The notes beneath the pieces are model-generated. The model was given only the letters and a program-made list of their open reading frames with translations. It made no database searches and was not told the origin of the DNA. DNA of 64,000 bases from the NCBI GenBank assembly GCA_023229545.1, contig JALNZB010000012.1:1-64000 (forward strand), in the 5' to 3' direction. The position numbers were made by a program, and so were the translations under genes. Shown in pieces: positions 8,311 through 17,098 of the stretch. How positions within the stretch are numbered: the stretch's first letter is position 1; the number at the start of each line of letters is the position of its first letter. Origin of the DNA: Sulfuritalea sp. Lineage in GTDB: Bacteria; Pseudomonadota; Gammaproteobacteria; Burkholderiales; Rhodocyclaceae.

Positions 8311-11300
8311 TCACTGCAATTTTCCGATGCACTCGCGGATGCGCGCCAGCAGGTCTTCTTCGTCGTAGGGCTTGCCCAGATAGTGATCGACGCCGATTTC
8401 CGCCGCGTGCTGGCGGTGCTTGTCGGCGGTGCGCGAGGTGATCATGATGATTGGGATATGTCTCAGGCGCACGTCGGCGCGAATGTTGCGCGCCAGATCG
8501 AAGCCATCCATGCGCGGCATTTCAATGTCCAGCAGCATGACGTCCGGGATCACGTCGCCAAGCTGCTCCAGCGCATCGACGCCATCCTTGGCCGTGAGCA
8601 CGTGAAAGCCATGGCGTGCGAGCAGGCGGCCGGTGATCTTGCGCACCGTGAGCGAATCGTCCACCACCATCACCGTCGCTGCGGCGGCGGTTTGAACCTC
8701 CACGGCAGCGACCGTCACCGGCAACGGGGCGCTCGTGCGTTCGGCGGCGCGCGCCGCCAGCGCGACCGGGTTGATGATCAGCGCGACTTCGCCGTTGCCC
8801 AGCACCGTGGCTCCGGCAAGCCCCGCTATGCGGGCCAGTTGCGGCCCGACGGCCTTGACCACGATTTCCTGGTTGCGGCTGAGGCTATCGACTTCCAGCG
8901 CGACGCGCTCGGTGCCGCCCTTGATCAGCAGGATCCAGTGCCGCCGCGCCGATGGCGGAGTGGCCCCGGCTTCGCCGAGCAAGGCGGCAAGATAGTGATA
9001 GGGATAGCGATTTCCCAGCCACTCGGCGCTGCCCGCGCTGCGTATCTGCGCCGCCGGGTCGGCCTTGTGTTCGGTGGCCTGCTCGATCATCGACGACGGA
9101 ATGGCATAGCGGCGATTGCCGGCGGTAACCAGCACCGCCTGCGTTACGGCCAGCGTAAGCGGCAGATAGATGCGGAATGTGGCGCCCCGTCCGGTGACTG
9201 TCGTGATTTCGATGCGGCCACCGAGGCTCGCCGTCTCGCTCTTCACCACATCCATGCCCACGCCGCGTCCGGCGAGCGCCGTGACTTCTTCAACGGTGGT
9301 GAATCCGGGTTGCAGGATAAGTTGCGTCAGGGTCGCCTCATCGGTTTCCGCGTCGGGTGCAAGCAGGCCGCGCTCGATGCCGCGCTGGCGGATGCGCTCG
9401 AAGTCGAGTCCGGCGCCGTCGTCGGCGATGGCCAGCACGATTTCATTGCCTTCCTGCGCCAGTGACAGCGTAATCTGGCCGATCGCATCCTTGCCCGCCG
9501 CCACGCGCGCGGCGCTGTCTTCGAGGCCGTGGGCGACGCAGTTGCGCAGCAGATGCTCGAGCGGACCGGCCATCTTGTCCAATACCGAGCGATCGAGTTC
9601 GGTCTGGCCGTGACGAATGTCGAGGTTGGCGCGCTTGCCGGAATCCTTGGCCGCCTGCCGCACGACGCGATGCAGGCGCTCGGCCAGGCTTTCGAAGGGC
9701 ACCATGCGCACGCCCATCAAGCGCTGCGACAGTTCGCGGGAGAGGCGCGCCTGCGCCGCCATGGCGGCATTGGCGTGGTCGAGATTGCGCATCAGGCTCT
9801 GCTGCACCGTAGCGACGTCATTGACGCTCTCCGCCATCATCCGCGTCACTTCCTGGAAGCGGGTGAAGCGGTCGAATTCCAGCGGATCGAACTCTTGCGC
9901 TCGCTCGCTGGCCAGCGCCTGCTGCGATTGCATCTGCGACTCGGCCTGGATTTCGACCTCGCGCAACTGTTTGCGCAGGCGAATCACGTTTTCCGTGAGG
10001 TCCAGCAGCGATGTCTTCAGTGCCAACAGCTCGCCCTCGATCCGGCTGCGGGCGATGGCGACTTCGCCGGCTTCGTTGACCAGTTGATCGACCAGATCGG
10101 CGCGCACGCGCAGATGCACCCGTGGCGTGGGGCCGACGGCGGTGGCGGGAATATGCCTTGCGGCTGCTTTGGACTCTGGCGTCGGCGCTTCGGCCCCGTG
10201 CATTTCGACGGAGACATCGGTACTCCCGGCACGTAACTGCTGTTTCGCCTGGGGTCCGGGTGCCTGGGGATTGCGCAGCTGCTCGATCAGCATCGCCGCG
10301 CGGTCATAGGAGGCTTCCAGGCCGTCGATGGTGGCCGGCTGCACCGATTTCATGGCCGCCGCCTGGTCGATCCGATCCTCCATCGCGTGCAGCAGCTCGC
10401 CGCAGCCCATGGCGCCCGCCATCCGCGCACTGCCCTTGAGCGTATGCAGGGCGCGCTGGAGCGCCAGGGCGATCTCGCCGTTGCCTGGCGCCGCCCGCCA
10501 TTCGCGCAGCGCTTCGCCGATCCCGCGCATGAGGTCGACGCTTTCTTCCAGGAAAAGCGGCAACACCTGCGGATCGACCTCGTCTTCAATCCGTGCCGCG
10601 CGGCGCTCGGCCGCAGTCACGCTTATCTCGGGCACGGCCGGCGCGACAGTGGATGCGACAGGCGGTTCGGTCGCCGGCACCATTGGTACCATCGGCACCA
10701 TCGCATCGAGTTCAGCGGCGAGGGCGAATTCCTCGCCGGGCATGCGGCGCTCCGCAACGGCGCCCAGCATGCCTTCGAGCGCGCCGGCGCAGCGGGCGAA
10801 AACATAGCGCTGCGCGTCGCTTGGACTTGCTTCCAGCAGCGACAAGCGCGCCAGGGCGTTTTCCAGCGCGCGGGCGAGGCTCGAAATCGGCATGAGGCCG
10901 GTAGCGGCGGAAATGCTGGCGGTGGTATGCGCGGCGCGGATTACATCATTACCGGGTACTGCTTCACGTCCAAGACCGGCTTGCAGTGTCGCGATGTGTT
11001 CGCGGGTTTCGTCGAGATAGAGGTTGTAGAGCGTTGGCGCCACTTCCACGCTGCCGATGCGAACCGGCGGCGGTGCCGGGAAGGAAACGACCTCCGCCGA
11101 ACGCGGGAATTCTTCGGCCGCTTCCTCAATAGTCGGCGTTGGTGGAACGGCGATTTCGGTCTCGGCATCCACGGCTCCGCCGAGGACACGGCAGCGGCGG
11201 ATCAATTCGGCATCGTCGAATTGGCTGCCGCCGCCCGCTTCGATTTGCACGATCCATGCGCTGAAGATATTCGCGGCGAGATCGAGCATGTCGAGCAGGG

Positions 11301-13461
11301 CGGGCGTCACGGCGCGCGCCTCGTGCAGCCAGTCGTTCATCACCTGTTCGACTGCCCAGGCGGTTTCACCCAGATCCGCCAGGCCGACCATGCGGCCACT
11401 GCCCTTCAAGGTATGGAAACTGCGGCGCAGCGCGACGAGCGACTCCTCGCCGTCTGCGGCGGCATGCATCAACGGCAGATGCTGGTTGATGGTTGCCAGA
11501 ACTTCGGTGGCCTCTTCGAGAAAGATGGCGAGCAGTTCGGCGTCGACATCCGCCTGGCCGGCCGCCGCCAGTCGCGTGGTCTCGGCGGATGGCGCCGGGG
11601 GTTCCATGGGTGCGGCGGACAATACCGGCGGAGGCTCGGCAAGCGTCCCAAAACCGTCTACCTCGAAATCAGGCAGCGCCTCGTCGGACGTTGGCTCGGA
11701 GCCGGAAACCGATTCCGGTGCCAGGGTCCGGGCGGGGAATTCCTCCGTTGCCGATGTGGCGGCCGCCGGCGCAACGGTTTCGGCTTCCTCGCGAACAGGA
11801 TGAGCGACCGGCGGCGGCTGGAGAATGCTGTCGATGTCGGCTGTGCCGCTTTGCAGTTGCGCGACAAAGAATCCCAGCGCGGAGAGTTTTTTTGCCACAT
11901 CTTCGAAGTCGCCGGCTTGCGGCGTGAAGCCCGTTTCGGCGAAATGCTCGATGGCACGCTGGCATTCGCCGAGCACGGCATTGGCACGGTCCTGGCCGAG
12001 CACCGAAAGCGCGCCCTGAATCTGGCGCATCGGTTGCCTGAGCGCGGCCAGGGTCGCCTGACGGGACGGGTCGCGGAAGAAGGCATCCAGCGTCAGTTCT
12101 ATGACGCCGAGATTGGAACGGATTTCGCGCGCCACCGATTCCAGTAGCAATCGTTCCTGTGCGCGGCGCGACATGGCGTCGAGATGGGGCAGTTCCAGCA
12201 TGCCGAGTTCCTCGCCGCGTCCGAGCGCGGCGAGGCGGTTGACGACAGTGTCCGCCGAGTGGGCGAAATCGTCATCCAGCGACTGGAGGTTTTCCAGCGC
12301 GGATTCCGCAAGCAGGAGGGCCGTGGCGATTTCCAGCGCCATGGTCTCGTTGTGTCGGGTTGGGTCCCGGCGCAACTGGTCGGTTTGTTCGAGAATGGCG
12401 GTTGTCAGCCGCGCGTAGGCCGGCTGACCGGTGGCGGCCCCTTCTTCGGCGATTTTCGCCGTGCGCTCATGGAAAGGCGGCAGCGCGGCGGCGGTACCGG
12501 CGCACAGCCGATTCCAGTCTTCCTTGGCGGCGGCCAGCAATTCACGCAAACGGCGAATATGCGGCAGCAGCCTTTCGGTCTCCGAGGGCGTTGCCGTTGG
12601 CATCATGTCGTCGAGCCGGTAAGCGGCGCGCACAATCGCCAGTGCGTCGCCGCCGGCCGTGGCGCAGGCGGCCTGGTACAGCGCCTCGCGCAATAGCGGT
12701 TCGCCGGCTTCGGCCTTGCTTTCGATGAGCTTTCTGATCTGTCCGCCGAGATGCAGGGCAAAGCGTTTGGCTTCCGCTGGATCGGGCAGGCCGCCGACGG
12801 CGAGCGCGTCGAGCACGCCCAGCGCGATCCACCAGTAGGCGCGCGCGGCCGGAGTGGCGCACGTCATCTCGATCATCGATACCGAGACCGTCATTTCGGC
12901 GATGCCTTTGGGATCGTTCTTGATCCATTTCAGGAGGCCGCGTTCAAAGCCCAGGCGTGCGGCTTTGAGGCGCGCCGCGAGAGCCTCGGGCGTGAGCGGC
13001 GGAGGCTCCTTCTCGCGCTTCGGCGGGCGTTGGGTGAGATCGGGGAAAAACAGGGCGGCTGGCCCGGGATCCGCCTGACCGCGCGCCACGACCATCGCGC
13101 GGTAGGGAGCATAAAGTTTCAGCGGCTGATCGGGGTGGCCCGCCATCAGGTCGTCGAGATAACCGCGCAACGCCGCAAATCCGGCGTGTCCCGCAGCGAC
13201 GGCGGCGTCGACATCGGGCGCCGCGGCGTCGGCCAGCGCCGCCAGCAGTTGTTCCATCGCGCTGGCGAATTCCGTGATGCCGTCAAGGCCGACAATGGCC
13301 AGCGCACCGTGCGCCTGGTGCATGCTGGCGCGCGCTTTCTTCAAGCCGTCGCTCGCGGGATCGGCGGCGTGGGCGGCGAGACCGAGTCCGGCGCGCTCCA
13401 GCGCCAGGTCGATTTCCCCCTTGACCCAGGACAGCGGACCGATGTCGAGATCGATGCTCAT
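8311..13461 (-). CDS. pilL: PilL/ChpA hybrid CheA-type histidine kinase with response-regulator domain
   Basis: This 1716-residue protein is the kinase core of the Pil-Chp chemosensory system that controls type IV pilus motility. Two canonical Hpt phosphotransfer sites are seen, each with HTLKGS (His683 and His1006). Two degenerate ones follow the same spacing (HQAHGAL near 48, and AAHTTAS with His845). The CheA dimerisation and ATPase region follows (N-box near 1300, ADDGAGL near 1340, AGRGVGMDVV), then a CheW-like domain and a C-terminal receiver with LLDIEMPRMDG (Asp1645) and a KP lysine. Long Ala/Pro linkers join the Hpt modules and contain a 9-bp tandem repeat and a copy of the dispersed repeat. 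It is last in pilG-H-I-J-L. Confidence 0.95.
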   Translation of the reverse strand: MSIDLDIGPLSWVKGEIDLALERAGLGLAAHAADPASDGLKKARASMHQAHGALAIVGLDGITEFASAMEQLLAALADAAAPDVDAAVAAGHAGFAALRGYLDDLMAGHPDQPLKLYAPYRAMVVARGQADPGPAALFFPDLTQRPPKREKEPPPLTPEALAARLKAARLGFERGLLKWIKNDPKGIAEMTVSVSMIEMTCATPAARAYWWIALGVLDALAVGGLPDPAEAKRFALHLGGQIRKLIESKAEAGEPLLREALYQAACATAGGDALAIVRAAYRLDDMMPTATPSETERLLPHIRRLRELLAAAKEDWNRLCAGTAAALPPFHERTAKIAEEGAATGQPAYARLTTAILEQTDQLRRDPTRHNETMALEIATALLLAESALENLQSLDDDFAHSADTVVNRLAALGRGEELGMLELPHLDAMSRRAQERLLLESVAREIRSNLGVIELTLDAFFRDPSRQATLAALRQPMRQIQGALSVLGQDRANAVLGECQRAIEHFAETGFTPQAGDFEDVAKKLSALGFFVAQLQSGTADIDSILQPPPVAHPVREEAETVAPAAATSATEEFPARTLAPESVSGSEPTSDEALPDFEVDGFGTLAEPPPVLSAAPMEPPAPSAETTRLAAAGQADVDAELLAIFLEEATEVLATINQHLPLMHAAADGEESLVALRRSFHTLKGSGRMVGLADLGETAWAVEQVMNDWLHEARAVTPALLDMLDLAANIFSAWIVQIEAGGGSQFDDAELIRRCRVLGGAVDAETEIAVPPTPTIEEAAEEFPRSAEVVSFPAPPPVRIGSVEVAPTLYNLYLDETREHIATLQAGLGREAVPGNDVIRAAHTTASISAATGLMPISSLARALENALARLSLLEASPSDAQRYVFARCAGALEGMLGAVAERRMPGEEFALAAELDAMVPMVPMVPATEPPVASTVAPAVPEISVTAAERRAARIEDEVDPQVLPLFLEESVDLMRGIGEALREWRAAPGNGEIALALQRALHTLKGSARMAGAMGCGELLHAMEDRIDQAAAMKSVQPATIDGLEASYDRAAMLIEQLRNPQAPGPQAKQQLRAGSTDVSVEMHGAEAPTPESKAAARHIPATAVGPTPRVHLRVRADLVDQLVNEAGEVAIARSRIEGELLALKTSLLDLTENVIRLRKQLREVEIQAESQMQSQQALASERAQEFDPLEFDRFTRFQEVTRMMAESVNDVATVQQSLMRNLDHANAAMAAQARLSRELSQRLMGVRMVPFESLAERLHRVVRQAAKDSGKRANLDIRHGQTELDRSVLDKMAGPLEHLLRNCVAHGLEDSAARVAAGKDAIGQITLSLAQEGNEIVLAIADDGAGLDFERIRQRGIERGLLAPDAETDEATLTQLILQPGFTTVEEVTALAGRGVGMDVVKSETASLGGRIEITTVTGRGATFRIYLPLTLAVTQAVLVTAGNRRYAIPSSMIEQATEHKADPAAQIRSAGSAEWLGNRYPYHYLAALLGEAGATPPSARRHWILLIKGGTERVALEVDSLSRNQEIVVKAVGPQLARIAGLAGATVLGNGEVALIINPVALAARAAERTSAPLPVTVAAVEVQTAAAATVMVVDDSLTVRKITGRLLARHGFHVLTAKDGVDALEQLGDVIPDVMLLDIEMPRMDGFDLARNIRADVRLRHIPIIMITSRTADKHRQHAAEIGVDHYLGKPYDEEDLLARIRECIGKLQ
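10676..10702 (-). repeat. Three 9-bp tandem units in the pilL linker
   Basis: Three tandem units on the plus strand (GGCACCATT, GGTACCATC, GGCACCATC) encode MVP repeated three times on the pilL strand, in the flexible region after the degenerate Hpt module. Confidence 0.8.
11132..11152 (+). repeat. Dispersed AGTCGGCGCTG repeat, copy 3 (inside pilL)
   Basis: GTCGGCGTTG, GTGGA, ACGGCG. It is antisense to pilL, where it encodes AVPPTPT in the linker between Hpt modules. It is preceded by AATA. Confidence 0.7.
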
Positions 13462-13501
13462 GAAAGGCCGGTCACCACGTCACGATTGATGCGTTCCACT
13501 T

Positions 13502-15529
13502 TCACACCTTGAACCCCGAAACCGAGCCCTTCAGCTCGGCAGCAAGCTCAGTCAGTTCGCTGATCGACACGGCGGTTTCCTGGGTACTGGTGGTGGTCTG
13601 GCCGGTAATCCGAAGAATGTCCTGCATCGAGTCCGCCACCTGGGTGGCGATGTCGGCCTGGATCTGGGTGTCGCTGGAGATCGCTTCAATCAGGTGGGCA
13701 AGATCCTGCGACACGCTGGAGATTTCGTTCAGCGCCCGACCGGCGGCATCCGATAGCTTGGCTCCTTCCACCACCCCTTGCGTCGACTGTTCCATGGCGG
13801 CGACGGCATCATGGGTATCGGCCTGAATCGTCTTGACGATGGCGGCGATTTGTTTGGTCGCCTCGCCGGAGCGCTCGGCCAGCCGCTGTACTTCTTCCGC
13901 CACCACCGAGAAGCCACGCCCCGCTTCACCCGCCGAGGCGGCCTGAATGGCCGCGTTCAAGGCCAGCACGTTGGTCTGTTCGGTAATGTCGGAAATCAGC
14001 TCGACGATTTCACCGATTTCCTGGGAGGACTCGCCGAGCCGCTTGATGCGTTTGGAGGTTTCCTGGATCTGGCTGCGAATTTCGTTCATGCCCGAAATCG
14101 AGTTGGACACTGCGGCAGAGCCCTTCTGCGCCGCTTCAAGCGACGCGTGTGCGACACGGGCCGATTCCAGGGCCGAGGACGATACCGTCTTCATCGAATT
14201 GGCCATTTCAAGCACTGCGGCGTTGGCGCTCTGGATTTCGGTCGACTGCACTTGGGTCGCGGATAGCAGATCGTTGGAGGTGCCGGCTGCGGCGTTCGAG
14301 GCGCGAGTTACGCGTTCGGCGGCGTCGTTGATGCGCCTTACCAGAACCGCCAGTTCTTCGACGGTGTAGTTCACCGAGTCGGCAATGGCGCCGGTGATGT
14401 CCTCGGACACGGTGGCGCGGATGGTCAGGTCGCCATCGGCCAGGCCGCCCATTTCGTTCATCAGACGCAGAATCGCGCCTTGCGCTGCATCCTGGGATGC
14501 TTCCGCGATGCGGCGCTGGCGATTGGCTTCATCGCTACGGCGGTGCCCTTCGTCGTTGAAGGCTTTGACCATGAGCACCAGTACCGCCAGAGCGAGCAAG
14601 CCGAACGTGGCGGCGGCCAGCGAATAGGAATTCTGTTGGGCGATTTCGTTTTCATAGGCTTTGACCAGATCATCGCTATTCGCCGTCACTCCGCGCCAAC
14701 CGGTCAATAGCTGCATGCTGGCGTTGCGCGCCCGTAGCAGCGGCTTGAGGTCGCCGGACAGCACGGTGATCGCTGGCTGCATTGCTGTCAGGCTTCGGGC
14801 CAGTTGGGTGTCGGCGGGAGCCAGGCTCGACGCGGTACGAATATCTTCCGCCAGTTGTGCGGCCAAGGCTTCGTCGAAGCGAGGCGCCCAGGCCAACTGG
14901 ATGGATGCGCGCAGAACGCGTTCCGTCAGATGCGGCAGTTTGCCGCCGCCGCTCGCTGCTTCGGTCATCGCCTGACCCTGCTGCACGGCTTCGCGGGCGA
15001 GGCGGCCGATGACAATGAAGCGACTCTCCTGCGCCAGCAACTGGCCGATGATTTCGTTCTGCTTGCGCCAGGCTTCGCGCAAGGCGTCGAGCGCCGGTCG
15101 CGCTCCCGTGCTGGTGGCCGACACCTTGAGACCTTTGACTTCACCCCCTTCGACCAGGCGTTCGAGCAGAACGCCAAAGTTGTCGCGGGCGTTGCGCAGT
15201 TCCGTGAAAGCTTCCGCTTGCCCTTGCATCGCGCTTAGCGCGGCTTTGGGGATCTGCTGGGTCAGTGGCACGATATGGCGGCTGGCGACGGCCAGGGAGG
15301 CGGTCCCCCGGCTTGTCGCCTGCATCTGCGTGGACACTGCGGCAATGGTGATCAGCAGGCTGATCAAAAAAGCGGTGCCCAGGATTCGAAACTGGGTCCG
15401 AATATCGAGATGGCCGATCAAGGGCAGCTTGCCTTTCTCTCCGGGGGCCTCGTCGCTCACGGCTGTCTCGGGCGATATCGGGTTGTGGCGGTTGAATGTC
15501 GGCAACTTGAAGGGAAGCTTGAAGGCCAT
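13502..15529 (-). CDS. pilJ: PilJ methyl-accepting chemotaxis-type receptor
   Basis: The 675-residue receptor has a membrane segment at about 48-66 (ILGTAFLISLLITIAAVS), a periplasmic helical PilJ-type sensor region, a second membrane segment near 302-322 (ATFGLLALAVLVLMV), and a cytoplasmic signalling coiled coil whose hairpin tip reads NVLALNAAIQAASAGEAGRG. It should feed the PilL kinase through PilI. The start carries the short repeat FKLPFKLP. It lies 22 bases after pilI and 40 before pilL. No CheR-like pilK follows, so adaptation enzymes must be elsewhere or missing. Confidence 0.95.
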   Translation of the reverse strand: MAFKLPFKLPTFNRHNPISPETAVSDEAPGEKGKLPLIGHLDIRTQFRILGTAFLISLLITIAAVSTQMQATSRGTASLAVASRHIVPLTQQIPKAALSAMQGQAEAFTELRNARDNFGVLLERLVEGGEVKGLKVSATSTGARPALDALREAWRKQNEIIGQLLAQESRFIVIGRLAREAVQQGQAMTEAASGGGKLPHLTERVLRASIQLAWAPRFDEALAAQLAEDIRTASSLAPADTQLARSLTAMQPAITVLSGDLKPLLRARNASMQLLTGWRGVTANSDDLVKAYENEIAQQNSYSLAAATFGLLALAVLVLMVKAFNDEGHRRSDEANRQRRIAEASQDAAQGAILRLMNEMGGLADGDLTIRATVSEDITGAIADSVNYTVEELAVLVRRINDAAERVTRASNAAAGTSNDLLSATQVQSTEIQSANAAVLEMANSMKTVSSSALESARVAHASLEAAQKGSAAVSNSISGMNEIRSQIQETSKRIKRLGESSQEIGEIVELISDITEQTNVLALNAAIQAASAGEAGRGFSVVAEEVQRLAERSGEATKQIAAIVKTIQADTHDAVAAMEQSTQGVVEGAKLSDAAGRALNEISSVSQDLAHLIEAISSDTQIQADIATQVADSMQDILRITGQTTTSTQETAVSISELTELAAELKGSVSGFKV

Positions 15530-15550
15530 GGTCAGTCCTTTCCGGCACGC

Positions 15551-16111
15551 TCAGAGCGCGATGTCGAGGTAATTGGGGTCGGCCAGCAGTGCCGGGATGC
15601 GCAACTGGGTCCAGGTGACATCCTGTGCATCCGTGAAGCGACCGCCTAGCCAGGACGCCGTCTCGCCAGCGCCGACTTCTGTTTCGCTCGCCGCGTGCGC
15701 CGCGTGCGCCGCGTGCAATTGCAACTGCGGTCGCAGCCCCAGCGCACGACGTACCAGCAAGGCGCTATTGATGCCGTGTCGCGCGCCGACCAGCAGCAGA
15801 CGCGATTGCGCGTTGCGCGGTGTTGGCGCGCCACCGCGCCAGGCGGAAAAATCCACTACGCTGTAGAGCACGCCGCGAATGTTGGCAATGCCGGCGAACC
15901 ACGATTTGGTCAGTGGCGCGGGAGTGAGCTGCGGTAGCGGCACCACCTCGCCCGAGTCGGCCAGATCGATCAGCCAGTGGCTGCCGCCGGGGAGGTCTTC
16001 AGCGCCGGACTCGATCCCGAGCAGCGCTTGCCCGCCCTCGCCGCGCCGGGCGGAGACCAGCCGATCCGAAAGATTTTGCTGGAACTCGCGCAGGCTGATG
16101 CCCTTGGTCAT
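15551..16111 (-). CDS. pilI: PilI CheW-like coupling protein
   Basis: The 186-residue protein is a CheW-domain adaptor linking PilJ to PilL. It holds FAGIANIRGVLYSVVDFSAW and SRLLLVGARHGINSALLV, as in PilI. The linker before the last strand is unusual: it has a HAA repeat from three 9-bp tandem units and then EVGAGETA encoded by a dispersed-repeat copy (15656-15676). Position second after pilH fits the normal Pil operon order. Confidence 0.92.
   Translation of the reverse strand: MTKGISLREFQQNLSDRLVSARRGEGGQALLGIESGAEDLPGGSHWLIDLADSGEVVPLPQLTPAPLTKSWFAGIANIRGVLYSVVDFSAWRGGAPTPRNAQSRLLLVGARHGINSALLVRRALGLRPQLQLHAAHAAHAASETEVGAGETASWLGGRFTDAQDVTWTQLRIPALLADPNYLDIAL
15656..15676 (-). repeat. 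Dispersed AGTCGGCGCTG repeat, copy 4 (inside pilI)
   Basis: GTCGGCGCTG, GCGAG, ACGGCG on the pilI coding strand, read as VGAGETA and preceded by AGAA. It sits 12 bases from the tandem repeat at 15689-15715. Confidence 0.75.
15689..15715 (-). repeat. Three perfect 9-bp tandem units in pilI
   Basis: CGCCGCGTG is repeated three times without change on the plus strand, encoding Ala/His-rich residues (AHAAHAAHA) in a pilI loop. This is a likely slippage site whose unit count keeps frame. Confidence 0.85.
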
Positions 16112-16126
16112 GACTTACACTTACGC

Positions 16127-16492
16127 CTAGCCGAGCGCGGCGATCATCGCCAGCAGGGCCGGGCCATCCACCGGCTTGGTCACGTAAGCCTGGGCGCCCT
16201 GGCGCAAGCCCCAGATCCTGTCGGTCTCCTGATTCTTGGTGGTGCAGATAATTACGGGTATGTCCTTGGTCGTCTCGTCTTTCGCCAGCGAGCGGGTGGC
16301 CTGAAAGCCATTGGTGCCCGGCATCACCACATCCATGAGAATGAGGTCGGGCTTGATCTGCCTGGCTCTCTCGATACCTTCTTCGCCGCTGTCGGCGGTA
16401 CTGACCTGGTAGCCGCCGCCGAGCAGCATCTGGCTCAGAATGTGGCGCTCGGTGGGAGAATCGTCAATGACCAGAATGGTTTTGATGGGCAT
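16127..16492 (-). CDS. pilH: PilH response regulator
   Basis: This single receiver domain of 121 residues has DDSPTERHILSQML at the start, phosphoacceptor Asp in LILMDVVMPGTNGFQATR, CTTKNQETDRIWGLRQGAQAYVTKPV and the conserved lysine. PilH is the second CheY-like protein of the Pil-Chp system, thought to act in retraction or as a phosphate sink. The ATG at 16492 is chosen because an earlier in-frame start at 16552 would overlap pilG by 26 bases. Confidence 0.94.
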   Translation of the reverse strand: MPIKTILVIDDSPTERHILSQMLLGGGYQVSTADSGEEGIERARQIKPDLILMDVVMPGTNGFQATRSLAKDETTKDIPVIICTTKNQETDRIWGLRQGAQAYVTKPVDGPALLAMIAALG

Positions 16493-16526
16493 GGTGGCTA
16501 GCTCGCTAATTGGGAAAATACATCGA

Positions 16527-16919
16527 TCAGGTGCGTGCGGCGTGGGCGGCAACGGTTCTCAGGAGACTGTCCTTGGTGAAAGGTTTGGTCAGGTATTCGT
16601 CGGAACCGACCATGCGTCCGCGCGCACGGTCGAAGAGGCCGTCCTTGGATGAGAGCATGATCACCGGCGTGGCTGCGAACTTGGCGTTTTTCTTGATCAG
16701 CGCGCAGGTTTGATAGCCATCCAGGCGCGGCATCAGGATGTCGCAGAAAACCACATCGGGCTGGTGATCGTTGATCTTTGCCAGCGCATCGAAGCCATCC
16801 TCGGCCAGAACCACCTGGGCGCCGGCCTGCAGCAGGAAAATTTCGGCGGTCTTGCGGATGGTGTTCGAATCGTCGATCACCATCACCTTGATGCCGGAAA
16901 GCTGGGGTAACTCGCTCAC
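16527..16919 (-). CDS. pilG: PilG response regulator
   Basis: The 130-residue CheY-like receiver contains VMVIDDSNTIRKTAEIFL, phosphoacceptor Asp in VVFCDILMPRLDGYQTC, MLSSKDGLFDRARGR and YLTKPF, which are PilG signatures. PilG acts in pilus extension and is the first gene of the pilG-H-I-J-L operon. It starts with GTG. A TATGAT at 16959-16964 on the minus strand is a possible -10 for the operon, but no good -35 is seen. Confidence 0.94.
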   Translation of the reverse strand: MSELPQLSGIKVMVIDDSNTIRKTAEIFLLQAGAQVVLAEDGFDALAKINDHQPDVVFCDILMPRLDGYQTCALIKKNAKFAATPVIMLSSKDGLFDRARGRMVGSDEYLTKPFTKDSLLRTVAAHAART

Positions 16920-17098
16920 GTTATTCCATGTTGACAGGGCTTGGCTTCGATACCCATGATCATACTTAGATTTCGCCCATTCCGAAGCACTTCAGAATAT
17001 GGCTGTTCGGCGGCCATGGCGGGACGGTAGGCTAGAATTGCGAAATACCAACTCAAGCTGTCCGGCACCCCATATTTCGGGGCCGGGCCACGACATTC

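Noticed and set aside
10181..10198. GTCGGCGCTTCGGCC in a pilL linker
   Set aside because: Only the first nine bases match; could be a decayed copy but not supportable.
10676..10702. CRISPR-like repeats
   Set aside because: The only tandem repeats are short coding units; no repeat-spacer pattern is present anywhere in the window.
16920..17098. Rubredoxin gene between pilG and thiD, as in some relatives
   Set aside because: No CxxC pair or rubredoxin frame is found in either strand.
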